Shown piece after piece: positions 26,684 through 34,273 of a stretch of 64,000 nucleotides of DNA. Within the stretch, counting starts at the first letter, position 1. The number at the start of each line of letters is the position of its first letter. The notes beneath the pieces are model-generated. The model did not search any database, was not told where the DNA came from, and saw nothing but the letters and a program-made list of their open reading frames with translations. A program made the position numbers and the translations under genes. The DNA lies in the NCBI RefSeq assembly GCF_042677045.1, contig NZ_JBHTIH010000003.1, positions 682,001-746,000 of the forward strand. Reading direction: 5' to 3'. This DNA is from Lysobacter_K koreensis (GTDB taxonomy: Bacteria > Pseudomonadota > Gammaproteobacteria > Xanthomonadales > Xanthomonadaceae).

Positions 26684-27757
26684 TCAGCGCGCGCTGAGCT
26701 CATGCACCGCATCGACCAGCGCGCCGACGTGGCTCGGGTCCATGTCCGGCGACAGGCCGTGGCCGAGGTTGAAGACGTGGCCTTCGCGCGAGCCGCCGTT
26801 GCCGGCGGCGTAGTCGTCGAGCGCGCGTCCGACCTCGCGGCGGATCGCATCGGGCTGGGCGTACAGGGTGACCGGATCGAGGTTGCCCTGGATCGCGACG
26901 CGGCCACCGGCGCGACGCGCGGCCTCGCCCAGGCCAACGGTCCAGTCGACGCCGACGCCTTCAGCACCGCTGGCGGCGAGTTCTTCCAGGTAGGGATCGT
27001 TGCCCTTGCCGAACAGGATCAGCGGTGCGTGCTCGGCGCCATCGCCTCGCGGCAACTCGGCGGCGATGCGTTGCAGGTAGCGCAGCGAGAACTCGCGGTA
27101 CATCGACGGCGACAGCACCCCGCCCCAGGTGTCGAACACCTGCAGCGCCTGCGCGCCGGCGAGGCGTTGCGCATTCAAGTACGCGATCACCGCGTCGGTG
27201 GTGACCTCGAGCAGCTTGTGCATGGCCTGCGGGTCGTTGAGCGCGAGCGCCTTGACCTTCGCGTAGTTGTCGCTGCCGCCGCCCTCAACCATGTAGCAGG
27301 CCAGGGTCCACGGGCTGCCGGAGAAACCAATCAGCGGTACGCTGCCGTCGAGCTCGCGGCGGATCACGCGCACCGCGTCCATCACGTAGCGCAGGTCGGT
27401 TTCCATGTCCGGCACGCCGAGTCGGTCGATATCGGCGGCGGAGCGGATCGGGCGCTCGAACTTCGGGCCTTCGCCCTCGACGAAGTACAGGCCAAGCCCC
27501 ATCGCGTCGGGCACGGTGAGGATGTCGGAGAACAGGATCGCCGCGTCGAGCGGGAAGCGCCGCAGCGGCTGCAGGGTGACCTCGCAGGCCAGGTCCGGGT
27601 TCTTGGCCAGCGCCAGGAAGCTGCCGGCCTGGGCGCGGGTGGCGCGGTACTCGGGCAGGTAGCGGCCGGCCTGACGCATCAGCCACACCGGGGTGTGGTC
27701 CACGGGTTCGCGGCGCAGCGCGCGCAGGAAGCGGTCGTTCTTCAACGGGGCTGGCAC
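26684..27757 (-). CDS. hemE: Uroporphyrinogen decarboxylase
   Basis: A 357-residue cytoplasmic enzyme that decarboxylates the four acetate groups of uroporphyrinogen III to give coproporphyrinogen III in heme synthesis. Substrate-binding motif MRQAGRYLPEYRATRAQAGSF (about residues 27-47), the catalytic Asp in LFSDILTVPDAMGLGLYF, and IGFSGSPWTLACYMVEGGGS are intact. It stands alone, convergent with the sugar dehydrogenase-like gene (25 bp apart). Confidence 0.97.
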   Translation of the reverse strand: MPAPLKNDRFLRALRREPVDHTPVWLMRQAGRYLPEYRATRAQAGSFLALAKNPDLACEVTLQPLRRFPLDAAILFSDILTVPDAMGLGLYFVEGEGPKFERPIRSAADIDRLGVPDMETDLRYVMDAVRVIRRELDGSVPLIGFSGSPWTLACYMVEGGGSDNYAKVKALALNDPQAMHKLLEVTTDAVIAYLNAQRLAGAQALQVFDTWGGVLSPSMYREFSLRYLQRIAAELPRGDGAEHAPLILFGKGNDPYLEELAASGAEGVGVDWTVGLGEAARRAGGRVAIQGNLDPVTLYAQPDAIRREVGRALDDYAAGNGGSREGHVFNLGHGLSPDMDPSHVGALVDAVHELSAR

Positions 27758-27790
27758 AGGGCTTTTCCTAAGGGGTTCGGGTGGCGGACT

Positions 27791-27847
27791 GTAGGGCGGG
27801 TTTCAACCCGCCGCGTTGCACGATCGGCGGGTTGAAACCCGCCCTAC
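27791..27847. repeat. Perfect 22-bp inverted repeat with GTAG ends (REP-like)
   Basis: The left arm starts GTAGGGCGGGTTTCAACC (27791-27812), and the right arm is its exact reverse complement (27826-27847), with a 13-nt loop. Each arm is itself nearly palindromic (GGCGGGTT...AACCCGCC). GTAG at the tips recalls the SMAG-type REPs of Stenotrophomonas. A closely related element lies at 52794-52860. Confidence 0.85.
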
Positions 27848-27867
27848 GACTACGACGGGAGGATCAC

Positions 27868-28112
27868 CGCGGCGCGTCGGCGGTCCGGCCCGGCCTGGTG
27901 GCCGCGCGTGCGGAAGCGCACGAATCGCCGCTAGGGCGATTCATGAGCGCGCTTCCTCGGCCCGGCCCGGCCTGGCGGCCGAGCGTTCGAAAGCGCATGA
28001 ATCGCCGATAGGGCGATTCATGAGCGCGCTTCCTCGGCCCGGCCCGGCCTAGCGGCCGGACGTTCGAAAGCGCATGAATCGCCGATAGGGCGATTCATGA
28101 GCGCGCTTCCTC
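27868..28112 (-). repeat. Tandem array of three structured 77-bp units (array 2)
   Basis: TCATGAGCGC recurs at 27941, 28018 and 28095, an exact period of 77 bp. Read on the minus strand, each unit contains GGAAGCGC, a 5'-side bulge GCTC, the stem ATGAATCGCC/GGCGATTCAT with a 5-nt loop, then GCGCTTTC closing the outer stem, then a GAACG(C/T)(T/C)CGG box, a second hairpin (CGGCC-GCCA/GCTA-GGCC) and a GGCCGGGCCGA tail. The third unit is degenerate. The unit nearest the WGR gene contains that gene's last codons and stop (28095-28097). Together with the REP-like palindrome, this accounts for the 337-bp stretch between hemE and the WGR gene. Confidence 0.88.
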
Positions 28113-28349
28113 ACCCTGCGCGAACATCAGCTGCAGGCCGCGCTTGAGCTGCTGGTCACGCGCCTGCTCCAGCGCGTGGAAGGCCGCGTCGCGATCCAGG
28201 AACTGCTCGCGCCGCAGCGTGCTGCGGCCGCCGATCTGGCCGCTCTCGCGCACCAGGGTCCAGCCGCCCAGCAGGTCGGGTTGCAGCATCAGTTGCACGA
28301 AGCGCGGGGCTTCGGGGCCGTCGGGGCGTTGTTGCAGGAGCAGGCGCAT
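28095..28349 (-). CDS. Small WGR-domain protein
   Basis: An 84-residue protein consisting of one WGR domain: MRLLLQQRPDGPEAPRFVQL, GGWTLVRESGQIGGRSTLRREQF (the WGR-like core, here WTL...GQIGG) and a C-terminal helix. WGR modules in PARPs and in bacterial stand-alone form contact nucleic acid, but the function of the latter is unknown. The last residues (EEARS) and the stop lie inside array 2, so the repeat has contributed the C-terminus. It lies 49 bp downstream of aroB and may be the third gene of aroK-aroB. Confidence 0.8.
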   Translation of the reverse strand: MRLLLQQRPDGPEAPRFVQLMLQPDLLGGWTLVRESGQIGGRSTLRREQFLDRDAAFHALEQARDQQLKRGLQLMFAQGEEARS

Positions 28350-28398
28350 GCGGCGAATTGTAAGCGCGGACGCGCTTGCCCGGCCTTTTGCCGGCCGG

Positions 28399-29505
28399 TC
28401 AGCCCGCGCGTAGCACGTCCAGCACCACGTCCTCGGCCACCCCGCTGGCGATCCGCGCCGCGCCGGCGTGGTCCCAGAGGATGAAGCGCAGGCCGGCCGC
28501 GTCGGCCTTCTTGTCCAGGCGCATGCGCTCGAGCAGGGCGCCCGGGTCCAGTCCCGGCGGGATCGCGGTCGGCAGGCCGAGCTTGCCCAGCAGCCGGCCC
28601 AATCGCAGCGCATCGGCCTGCGGCGCGCGGCCGAGCGCGGCCGACAACCGTGCGGCCAGCACCATGCCTACCGCCACCGCCTCGCCGTGGTTGAGTCCGC
28701 CGCCGGTGGTGCCGGCGTAGCCCTGTTCGGTCTCGATCGCGTGGCCGAACGTGTGGCCGAAATTGAGCATCGCCCGGTCGCCATGCTCGTACACGTCGCG
28801 GGCGACGACGTCGGCCTTGTGCTGGCAGGAACGCGCGATCGCCTCGCCCAGCACCGCCGGGTCGCGCGCCAGCAGCGCCTCGGCGCGGGCGTCGAGCCAG
28901 TCGAGGAAACCGGCGTCGAAGATCGCCCCGTACTTGACCACCTCGGCCAGGCCGGCGCGCAGCTCGCGGTCGGGCAGGGTGGCCAGGGTGGCGGTGTCGG
29001 CGATCACCGCGCGCGGTTGGTGGAACGCGCCGACCAGGTTCTTGCCGGCGGGCAGGTCGACCGCGGTCTTGCCGCCAATCGCCGAATCGACCATCGCCAG
29101 CAGTGTGGTCGGCAGCTGCAGCAGGTCGATGCCGCGCATCCAGCACGCGGCGACGAAACCGGCCAGGTCGCCGACCACGCCGCCGCCGAGCGCGATCACG
29201 GTCGCGTCGCGGGTGGCGCCCAGCGACGCCAGCGCATCGAGCGCCTCGCCGAAGCGGGCCAGGGTTTTTTCCTGCTCGCCAGCGGGGATCACGAAATGCG
29301 CCAGCGCCAGCCCGGGGCGCGCGAAGCGCAGGCCCGCCTCGACCCGCTCGGCGTACAACCTGGCGACGTTGTGGTCGCTGACCAGCAACGCGTGGCGGCC
29401 GCGCACTTGCCGTGCCAGGCGCGCGCCGTCGCCCAGCAGTCCGGGGCCGATCACGATCTCGTAGCTGGCATGGCCAGTGACTTCCACCACCCGCGTGTTG
29501 TTCAT
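28399..29505 (-). CDS. aroB: 3-dehydroquinate synthase
   Basis: A 368-residue NAD-dependent enzyme converting DAHP to 3-dehydroquinate in the shikimate pathway. NAD-site motif VIALGGGVVGDLAGFVA (about 103-119), PTTLLAMVDSAIGGKTAVDLPAGKN and the metal-binding HGEAVAVGM and FGHTFGHAIE are intact. It overlaps aroK by 4 bp (ATGA), as in most gammaproteobacteria. Confidence 0.97.
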   Translation of the reverse strand: MNNTRVVEVTGHASYEIVIGPGLLGDGARLARQVRGRHALLVSDHNVARLYAERVEAGLRFARPGLALAHFVIPAGEQEKTLARFGEALDALASLGATRDATVIALGGGVVGDLAGFVAACWMRGIDLLQLPTTLLAMVDSAIGGKTAVDLPAGKNLVGAFHQPRAVIADTATLATLPDRELRAGLAEVVKYGAIFDAGFLDWLDARAEALLARDPAVLGEAIARSCQHKADVVARDVYEHGDRAMLNFGHTFGHAIETEQGYAGTTGGGLNHGEAVAVGMVLAARLSAALGRAPQADALRLGRLLGKLGLPTAIPPGLDPGALLERMRLDKKADAAGLRFILWDHAGAARIASGVAEDVVLDVLRAG

Positions 29506-30044
29506 GCTGCCGCTCCGGTGCGCTGCCAGCGCGTGACGAGTTGCTGGGCCAATTGTGCCGCCGCATCGGCCGCGGCCATGTGGTCGGTATCGAAGCGCAG
29601 GTCGGCGACCTGCGCGTACAGCGGCGCGCGGGTCACCGCCAGCTCGCGCAGTACCTGTTCGCGATCCGGGCGCGCCAGCAGCGGCCGGCTGCGGTCGCGG
29701 GCCAGCCGCTCCAGTTGCTGCTCGACGCTGACGTGCAGGTGCACCACGAAACCGCGCGCGCGCAACAGGGCACGGTTGTCCGGGTCCAGCACCGCGCCAC
29801 CGCCGGTCGCCAGCAGCAGCCCGTCGCCGGCCAGCAACTGCTCCAGCGTCGCGCGCTCGCGGGCGCGGAAACCCGGTTCGCCCTCGCATTCGAAGATGGT
29901 CGTCACCGCCGCGCCGGTGCGTTGCTCGATCTCGCGATCGGCATCGGCCAGCAACAGCCCGAAGCGTTCGGCCAGGCGTCGGCCGATGCAGGATTTCCCG
30001 GCGCCCATCGGGCCGACCAGTACCAGGTTCGAGGCGGGATTCAT
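29502..30044 (-). CDS. aroK: Shikimate kinase
   Basis: A 180-residue P-loop kinase that phosphorylates shikimate with ATP. Walker A is VGPMGAGKSCIGRRLAE (about 10-26); the shikimate-binding DADREIEQRTG and LATGGGAVL and the lid RSRPLLA are present. It is the first gene of aroK-aroB. The dodecin gene starts 128 bp away on the other strand. Confidence 0.96.
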   Translation of the reverse strand: MNPASNLVLVGPMGAGKSCIGRRLAERFGLLLADADREIEQRTGAAVTTIFECEGEPGFRARERATLEQLLAGDGLLLATGGGAVLDPDNRALLRARGFVVHLHVSVEQQLERLARDRSRPLLARPDREQVLRELAVTRAPLYAQVADLRFDTDHMAAADAAAQLAQQLVTRWQRTGAAA

Positions 30045-30172
30045 TGCCCCGATGCTAGCAGCGCAATGGCCCGATAGCGTCGCTTTAACAAGCCCGCGCC
30101 TAGGCTGCCCGCTCCTGCACCGCAGGCTCCGGCGGCGGCCACGCCGGCCGGATGCAACCCCAGGAGAGTCCC

Positions 30173-30376
30173 ATGTCGGTAGCCAAGATCATCGAAGTCA
30201 ATTCCTCGTCCAAGACCAGCATGGAGGACGCGGTCAAGAGCGGCCTGAAGAAGTGCGCCGAGTCGGTCAAGAACATCAAGGGCGCCTGGGTCAACGAGAT
30301 CAAGGTCGTCACCGACGACGCCGGCAACGTGCAGGAGTGGCGCACCAACCTGCGCGTGACCTTCATCGTCGAGTGA
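30173..30376 (+). CDS. Dodecin, flavin-storage protein
   Basis: A 67-residue protein with the dodecin fold sequence: SVAKIIEVNSSSKTSMEDAV, KNIKGAWVNEIKVV (W near residue 38 stacks on flavin in family members) and the QEWRTNLRVTFIVE ending. Dodecins form 12-mers that bind FMN, FAD or riboflavin degradation products. AGGAG seven bases before ATG 30173 fixes the start. It stands alone. Confidence 0.95.
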   Translation: MSVAKIIEVNSSSKTSMEDAVKSGLKKCAESVKNIKGAWVNEIKVVTDDAGNVQEWRTNLRVTFIVE

Positions 30377-30465
30377 TCGACGCGCGGGGGCGCGCCTTGC
30401 GCAAGGCGCGCCCCCGCGGCCAGGCGCTCCTACATTTCGCTGCGGCGACGGCCCACAATAGGCCG

Positions 30466-31068
30466 ATGACGACACCCCTCCTGCTTGCCGAAGCCCACGA
30501 GACGTTCGCGCAACTGTTCGCCGAAGCGCACGCCGCCGGCGAACCCGACCCCACCGCGATGACCGTCGCCACCGCCGGCCTGGACGCGCGGCCGGCCGCG
30601 CGCACGGTGTTGCTGAAGGCACACGACGCGCGCGGCTTCGTGTTCTACACCCACCTGGACGGGCGCAAGGGCCGCGAGCTGCAGGCCAACCCGCACGCGG
30701 CGCTGCTGTTCCACTGGCCGCGCGTGCGCTTCGGCGTGCAGGTGCGGGTCGAGGGTACGGTCGAGGTGGTCGGCGACGCCGAGGCCGATGCCTATTTCGC
30801 CTCGCGACCGCGCGGCAGCCAGCTTGGCGCCTGGGCGTCGCGGCAATCCGAGACGCTGGAGTCGCGCGAGGCCTTCGCGCAACGCCTGGCCCAGGCCGAG
30901 CACGAATTCGAAGGCCGCGATGTGCCGCGGCCGTTGCGCTGGAGCGGCCTGCGCGTGCGCCCGGAAAAGATCGAGTTCTGGTACGGCGCCGATTTCCGCC
31001 TGCACGAGCGCTGGCTGTACGAGGTCGACCGCGCCGGCGACTGGTCGAAGCGGATGCTGTATCCGTGA
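30466..31068 (+). CDS. pdxH: Pyridoxamine 5'-phosphate oxidase
   Basis: A 200-residue FMN enzyme that makes pyridoxal 5'-phosphate from PNP or PMP. Motifs: MTVATAGLDARPAARTVLLK, GFVFYTHLDGRKGREL, ASRPRGSQLGAWASRQSE, and the C-terminal EKIEFWYGADFRLHER...DWSKRMLYP. The start ATG 30466 is at the usual family length; a long in-frame extension upstream (to 28468) is antisense to aroK and aroB and is not coding. Confidence 0.96.
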   Translation: MTTPLLLAEAHETFAQLFAEAHAAGEPDPTAMTVATAGLDARPAARTVLLKAHDARGFVFYTHLDGRKGRELQANPHAALLFHWPRVRFGVQVRVEGTVEVVGDAEADAYFASRPRGSQLGAWASRQSETLESREAFAQRLAQAEHEFEGRDVPRPLRWSGLRVRPEKIEFWYGADFRLHERWLYEVDRAGDWSKRMLYP

Positions 31069-31073
31069 CGGGC

Positions 31074-31160
31074 GGGGAACGGGGAACGGGGAACAGGGAA
31101 GCCAAGGCGCAGCGCGCCTCGCTTTTGCGGTTGCGTCCCCGTTCCCCGTTCCCCGTTCCC
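31074..31160. repeat. Inverted GGGGAAC heptamer arrays, G-quadruplex-prone on both strands
   Basis: Three GGGGAAC heptamers plus AGGG (31074-31098) face three GTTCCCC heptamers (31136-31160) across a 37-bp centre. The arms can pair as a hairpin of about 24 bp, and each strand carries four runs of at least three G with 3- to 4-nt loops. It fills most of the gap between pdxH and the following gene. Confidence 0.8.
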
Positions 31161-31189
31161 GCATTTGAACGCTACAAAGGAACCGGCGC

Positions 31190-32002
31190 ATGACCGCGCG
31201 CCCGCAGTCCGGCCCGCAACGCATCGTCTGTCTCACCGAGGAGCCGACCGAGACGCTGTACGCGCTCGGCGAGCAGCACCGCATCGTCGGCATCAGCGGC
31301 TTCACCGTGCGCCCGGCGATCGCGCGCAAGGAAAAGCCCAAGGTCAGCGCGTTCACCAGCGCCAAAATCGGCGAGATCCTCAAGCTGCAACCCGACTTCG
31401 TGGTCGGCTTCTCCGACATCCAGGCCGAGATCGCCGCCGAACTGATCAAGCACGGCATCGAGGTGTGGATCAGCAACCACCGCAGCGTCGAGGGCATCCT
31501 CGATTACGTGCGCCGGCTCGGCGCGCTGGTCGGGGCGGCGGACAAGGCCAACGCCTACGCCGACGAACTGCGCCGTGGGCTCGATGTCATCCAGGCGCAG
31601 GCCGCGACCTTGCCGCGGCGGCCGAAGGTGTACTTCGAGGAATGGGACGAGCCGCTGATCAGCGGCATCCGCTGGGTCGCGGAACTGGTGCGCATCGCCG
31701 GCGGCGATGACGTGTTCCCGGCGCAGGCGGCCGAGTCGCTGGCCAAGCACCGGATCCTCGCCGATCCGGCTCAGGTGATCGTGCAGGCGCCCGACATCAT
31801 CTTCGGCTCGTGGTGCGGCAAGAAATTCCAGCCCGGCAAGGTGGCCGCGCGCGCCGGCTGGGACACGATCCCGGCGGTGCGCGACGGCCAGCTGCACGAG
31901 ATCAAGTCGCCGATCATCCTGCAGCCCGGGCCGGCGGCGCTGACCGACGGCGTGCGCGCGATCGCGGGACACATCCACGCGTGGGCGCAGACCCACGCCT
32001 AG
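31190..32002 (+). CDS. Periplasmic-binding-protein-fold (BtuF/FepB-like) protein without signal peptide
   Basis: A 270-residue protein with the two-lobe helical-backbone binding fold (PF01497): RIVCLTEEPTETLYALGEQHRIVGISGF, KIGEILKLQPDFVVGFSD, a long connecting helix, KVYFEEWDEPLISGIRWVAELVRIAGG and a second lobe ending GPAALTDGVRAIAGHIHAW. No signal peptide or lipobox precedes it, and no permease or ATPase gene adjoins it. Such orphan cytoplasmic or mis-started relatives are annotated as cobalamin-binding proteins. Ligand unknown. It is convergent with the DUF4426 gene (3 bp between). Confidence 0.8.
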   Translation: MTARPQSGPQRIVCLTEEPTETLYALGEQHRIVGISGFTVRPAIARKEKPKVSAFTSAKIGEILKLQPDFVVGFSDIQAEIAAELIKHGIEVWISNHRSVEGILDYVRRLGALVGAADKANAYADELRRGLDVIQAQAATLPRRPKVYFEEWDEPLISGIRWVAELVRIAGGDDVFPAQAAESLAKHRILADPAQVIVQAPDIIFGSWCGKKFQPGKVAARAGWDTIPAVRDGQLHEIKSPIILQPGPAALTDGVRAIAGHIHAWAQTHA

Positions 32003-32005
32003 TAC

Positions 32006-32503
32006 TCAGCGCGGGTAGAACTCGCGGTTGAACTGCATCGTCGAACTGGCGCCGCCCTCGCGGACGATCGTCAGGTCGAAGCGCAGCGTGTCGGGCAACG
32101 TCACCTCCACCGTGCCGACGTAGTCCAGCAGCTCGCCGCTGCGCAGCTCGCGCATGGCGATATCTTGTCGCCGCCCGCGCAGGTCGGTGACGGTCGCGGT
32201 GATGCGCGCCGGCAGCGCGGTTTCCTGTGCCTCGGTGCCCTGGCGCACGGCGACCAGCAGCAGCACCGTGCGATCGTCGCGCGTGATGCCGTACTGCGCA
32301 GCGACGCTCTGCGCCAGCGCCGAGGTCTGGATCACGCTGGCGCGGATGGTGACGTCGCCGACGCGGCTGACGGCATCCTGGTAGCCGGCTGCGGCGGTCG
32401 CGACGGCGGGCGTCGCGGGGCTTTCGCGGCCTTTGCCGCAGGCCAGCAGTCCCACCCCGACCAGGAGCGACAGCAGGTAGCAGCGGATCGGTGGGCTTCG
32501 CAT
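32006..32503 (-). CDS. DUF4426 lipoprotein
   Basis: A 165-residue protein with a lipobox (VGVGLLACGKG, Cys near 22) and a DUF4426 domain: GDVTIRASVIQTSALAQSVAAQYGITRDDRTVLLLVAV ... TMQFNREFYPR. The function is unknown; the gene follows proC in many gammaproteobacteria, and does so here (72 bp downstream of proC). Confidence 0.85.
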   Translation of the reverse strand: MRSPPIRCYLLSLLVGVGLLACGKGRESPATPAVATAAAGYQDAVSRVGDVTIRASVIQTSALAQSVAAQYGITRDDRTVLLLVAVRQGTEAQETALPARITATVTDLRGRRQDIAMRELRSGELLDYVGTVEVTLPDTLRFDLTIVREGGASSTMQFNREFYPR

Positions 32504-32575
32504 CGGTCTGGCCTCGCTTCGTTCGAATCGGATCGGGGATGACGCGTCGCGGGACGGACGGGCCGCGCCGCGTGC

Positions 32576-33397
32576 TCAGTCGTTCGCCGCCGACAACTGG
32601 CGGCCGCGCTCGGTGGCCGCCGCGATCGCGCGGTCGACCAGGCTGCGGAAGCCACCGGCCTCGAACGTCTCGATCGCGGCCTGGGTGGTGCCGCCGGGCG
32701 AGGTCACCCGCGCGCGCAGCACGCCGGCCGGCTCGGGCAACTGCGTCAGCATCGTCGCCGCGCCCAGCAGGGTCTGTTGCACCAGCGTGCGTGCCGCCTC
32801 TGGGGGCAGGCCCTGGGCCACGCCTGCGGCCTGCATCGCCTCGGCCAGCAGGAACAGGTAGGCCGGCCCGCTGCCGGACACCGCCGTGACCGCGTCCATC
32901 TGCATCTCGTTGTCGAGCCACACGGTCGGGCCGACCGCGTCGAGCAGCTGCGAGGCGCGTTCGCGCTGCGAGCGGTCGGTCTCGGCGTTGGCGTACAGCC
33001 CGGTGATGCCGGCGCCGAGCAGCGCCGGGGTGTTGGGCATCGCGCGCACGATCGGCAGCGGCCCGCCGAGCCAGCGCTGCAGCTGCGTGGCGGTGATCCC
33101 GGCGGCGATCGACACCGCCACCGGGTGCTGCGCCTGGGCGATCGTCGTCAGTTCCGCGCAGACCGCGCGCATCACCTGCGGCTTGACCGCGAGCAGCCAC
33201 AGTGCCGCGCCATCGGCCGCGTCGCCGGCGTTGTCGAACACCTGCACGCCGAAGTCGGCGGCCAGCGCGTCGCGCAACTCCGGCACCGGTTCGGCGACGC
33301 GGATCGAGGCGGCCGCATGGCCGCGCGCGACCAGGCCGCCGATCAGGCTGCGGGCCATGTTGCCGCCACCGATGAAGGCGATCGTGGGCTTGTCCAT
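32576..33397 (-). CDS. proC: Pyrroline-5-carboxylate reductase
   Basis: A 273-residue enzyme that reduces 1-pyrroline-5-carboxylate to proline. The NAD(P) loop is IAFIGGGNMARSLIGGL (about 5-21); the substrate region AVSGSGPAYLFLLAEAMQAAGV and the signature segment ARVTSPGGTTQAAIETFE are intact. ATG 33397 gives the family start; the longer frame begins inside yggS. Operon yggS-proC-DUF4426. Confidence 0.96.
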   Translation of the reverse strand: MDKPTIAFIGGGNMARSLIGGLVARGHAAASIRVAEPVPELRDALAADFGVQVFDNAGDAADGAALWLLAVKPQVMRAVCAELTTIAQAQHPVAVSIAAGITATQLQRWLGGPLPIVRAMPNTPALLGAGITGLYANAETDRSQRERASQLLDAVGPTVWLDNEMQMDAVTAVSGSGPAYLFLLAEAMQAAGVAQGLPPEAARTLVQQTLLGAATMLTQLPEPAGVLRARVTSPGGTTQAAIETFEAGGFRSLVDRAIAAATERGRQLSAAND

Positions 33398-33425
33398 GCA
33401 GGGCGCGCTCGTCTGGAAAGTGGGG

Positions 33426-34127
33426 TCAGGGGTGGTGGGGCTTGCCGGTTCGCGCGCCGAACAGCGCGGTGCCGACCCGCACCATCGTCGCACCTTCGGC
33501 GATCGCAATCGCGCAGTCGTCGCTCATGCCCATCGACAGGGTGTCGGCGTGCGGGTGCTGGCCGCGCAGCGCCTCGAACAGCGCGCGTGCGCGCGCGAAT
33601 GCCGGGCGCCGGTCCTCGATGTCGGCGTGCGGTGCCGGAATCACCATCAGCCCACGCAGCCGCAATCGTGGTTCGGCCGCGATGGCCTGCGCGAGTGCCG
33701 TCATCGCGCCCGGCTCGCAGCCGTGCTTGCTGGTTTCGTCGTCGATGTTGACCTGGATCAGCACGTTCAGCGGCGCCCGGTCGGCGGGCCGGTGCCGCGC
33801 CAGCGCCGCGACCAGGCCCGTGCGGTCGAGCGTCTGCACCCAGTCGAACAGCACGGCGGCGTCGCGTGCCTTGTTGGACTGCAGGTGGCCGATCAGGTGC
33901 CACTCCAGCTCGGGCAAGTCGGGCAGCGTCGCCAGTTGCGTCTGCTTGGCCGCGGCTTCCTGAACATAGTTCTCGCCAAACGCCCGTTGCCCGGCCGCGG
34001 CCAGTTCTGCGACGGCCGTCGCAGGCTGGGCTTTGGCTACGGCCAACAGTTGCGGCGCTGGCCGGCGGGCGGCCAGCGCCGCGTTAGCTAGTCGTTGCCG
34101 GACCTCGTGCAGGGCGGGGGCGAGCAC
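33426..34127 (-). CDS. yggS: PLP homeostasis protein (YggS/PROSC family)
   Basis: A 233-residue single-domain PLP-binding protein. PLP lysine in LLAVAKAQPATAV, then FGENYVQEAAAK, WHLIGHLQSNKA, and SMGMSDDCAIAIAEGATMVRVGTALFG at the phosphate site. The family buffers PLP and lacks catalytic activity. The frame opens with TTG at 34169, but GTG 34127 has AAGGAA nine bases upstream and gives the usual N-terminus (VLAPALHEVRQRL), so I use that. It is divergent from pilT and heads yggS-proC-DUF4426. Confidence 0.92.
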   Translation of the reverse strand: MLAPALHEVRQRLANAALAARRPAPQLLAVAKAQPATAVAELAAAGQRAFGENYVQEAAAKQTQLATLPDLPELEWHLIGHLQSNKARDAAVLFDWVQTLDRTGLVAALARHRPADRAPLNVLIQVNIDDETSKHGCEPGAMTALAQAIAAEPRLRLRGLMVIPAPHADIEDRRPAFARARALFEALRGQHPHADTLSMGMSDDCAIAIAEGATMVRVGTALFGARTGKPHHP

Positions 34128-34135
34128 GTCGGGGA

Positions 34136-34141
34136 TTCCTT
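34136..34141 (-). promoter_or_regulatory. Ribosome binding site that decides the yggS start
   Basis: AAGGAA on the minus strand lies nine bases before GTG 34127-34125. No comparable site precedes the upstream TTG at 34169. Confidence 0.65.
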
Positions 34142-34200
34142 GTTCAAACCGTGTGGTTGAAACGGGCAATCGGGCTGGATTGGCGGCCCGGGTCCGGGGC

Positions 34201-34206
34201 TATACT
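34201..34206 (+). promoter_or_regulatory. Candidate -10 box of the pilT promoter
   Basis: TATACT lies 68 bp before the pilT ATG in otherwise GC-rich DNA. No good -35 is visible 16-18 bp upstream (closest ATTGGC/TTGGCG at 34179-34185), and no -24/-12 sigma54 pattern is seen. Confidence 0.4.
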
Positions 34207-34273
34207 GCCTCGCAGGGGTAAGCTCAATCCAGTTTTTTCCAGTCGTTTCGCTTGCAGTGCGGGGGAGCACGCA

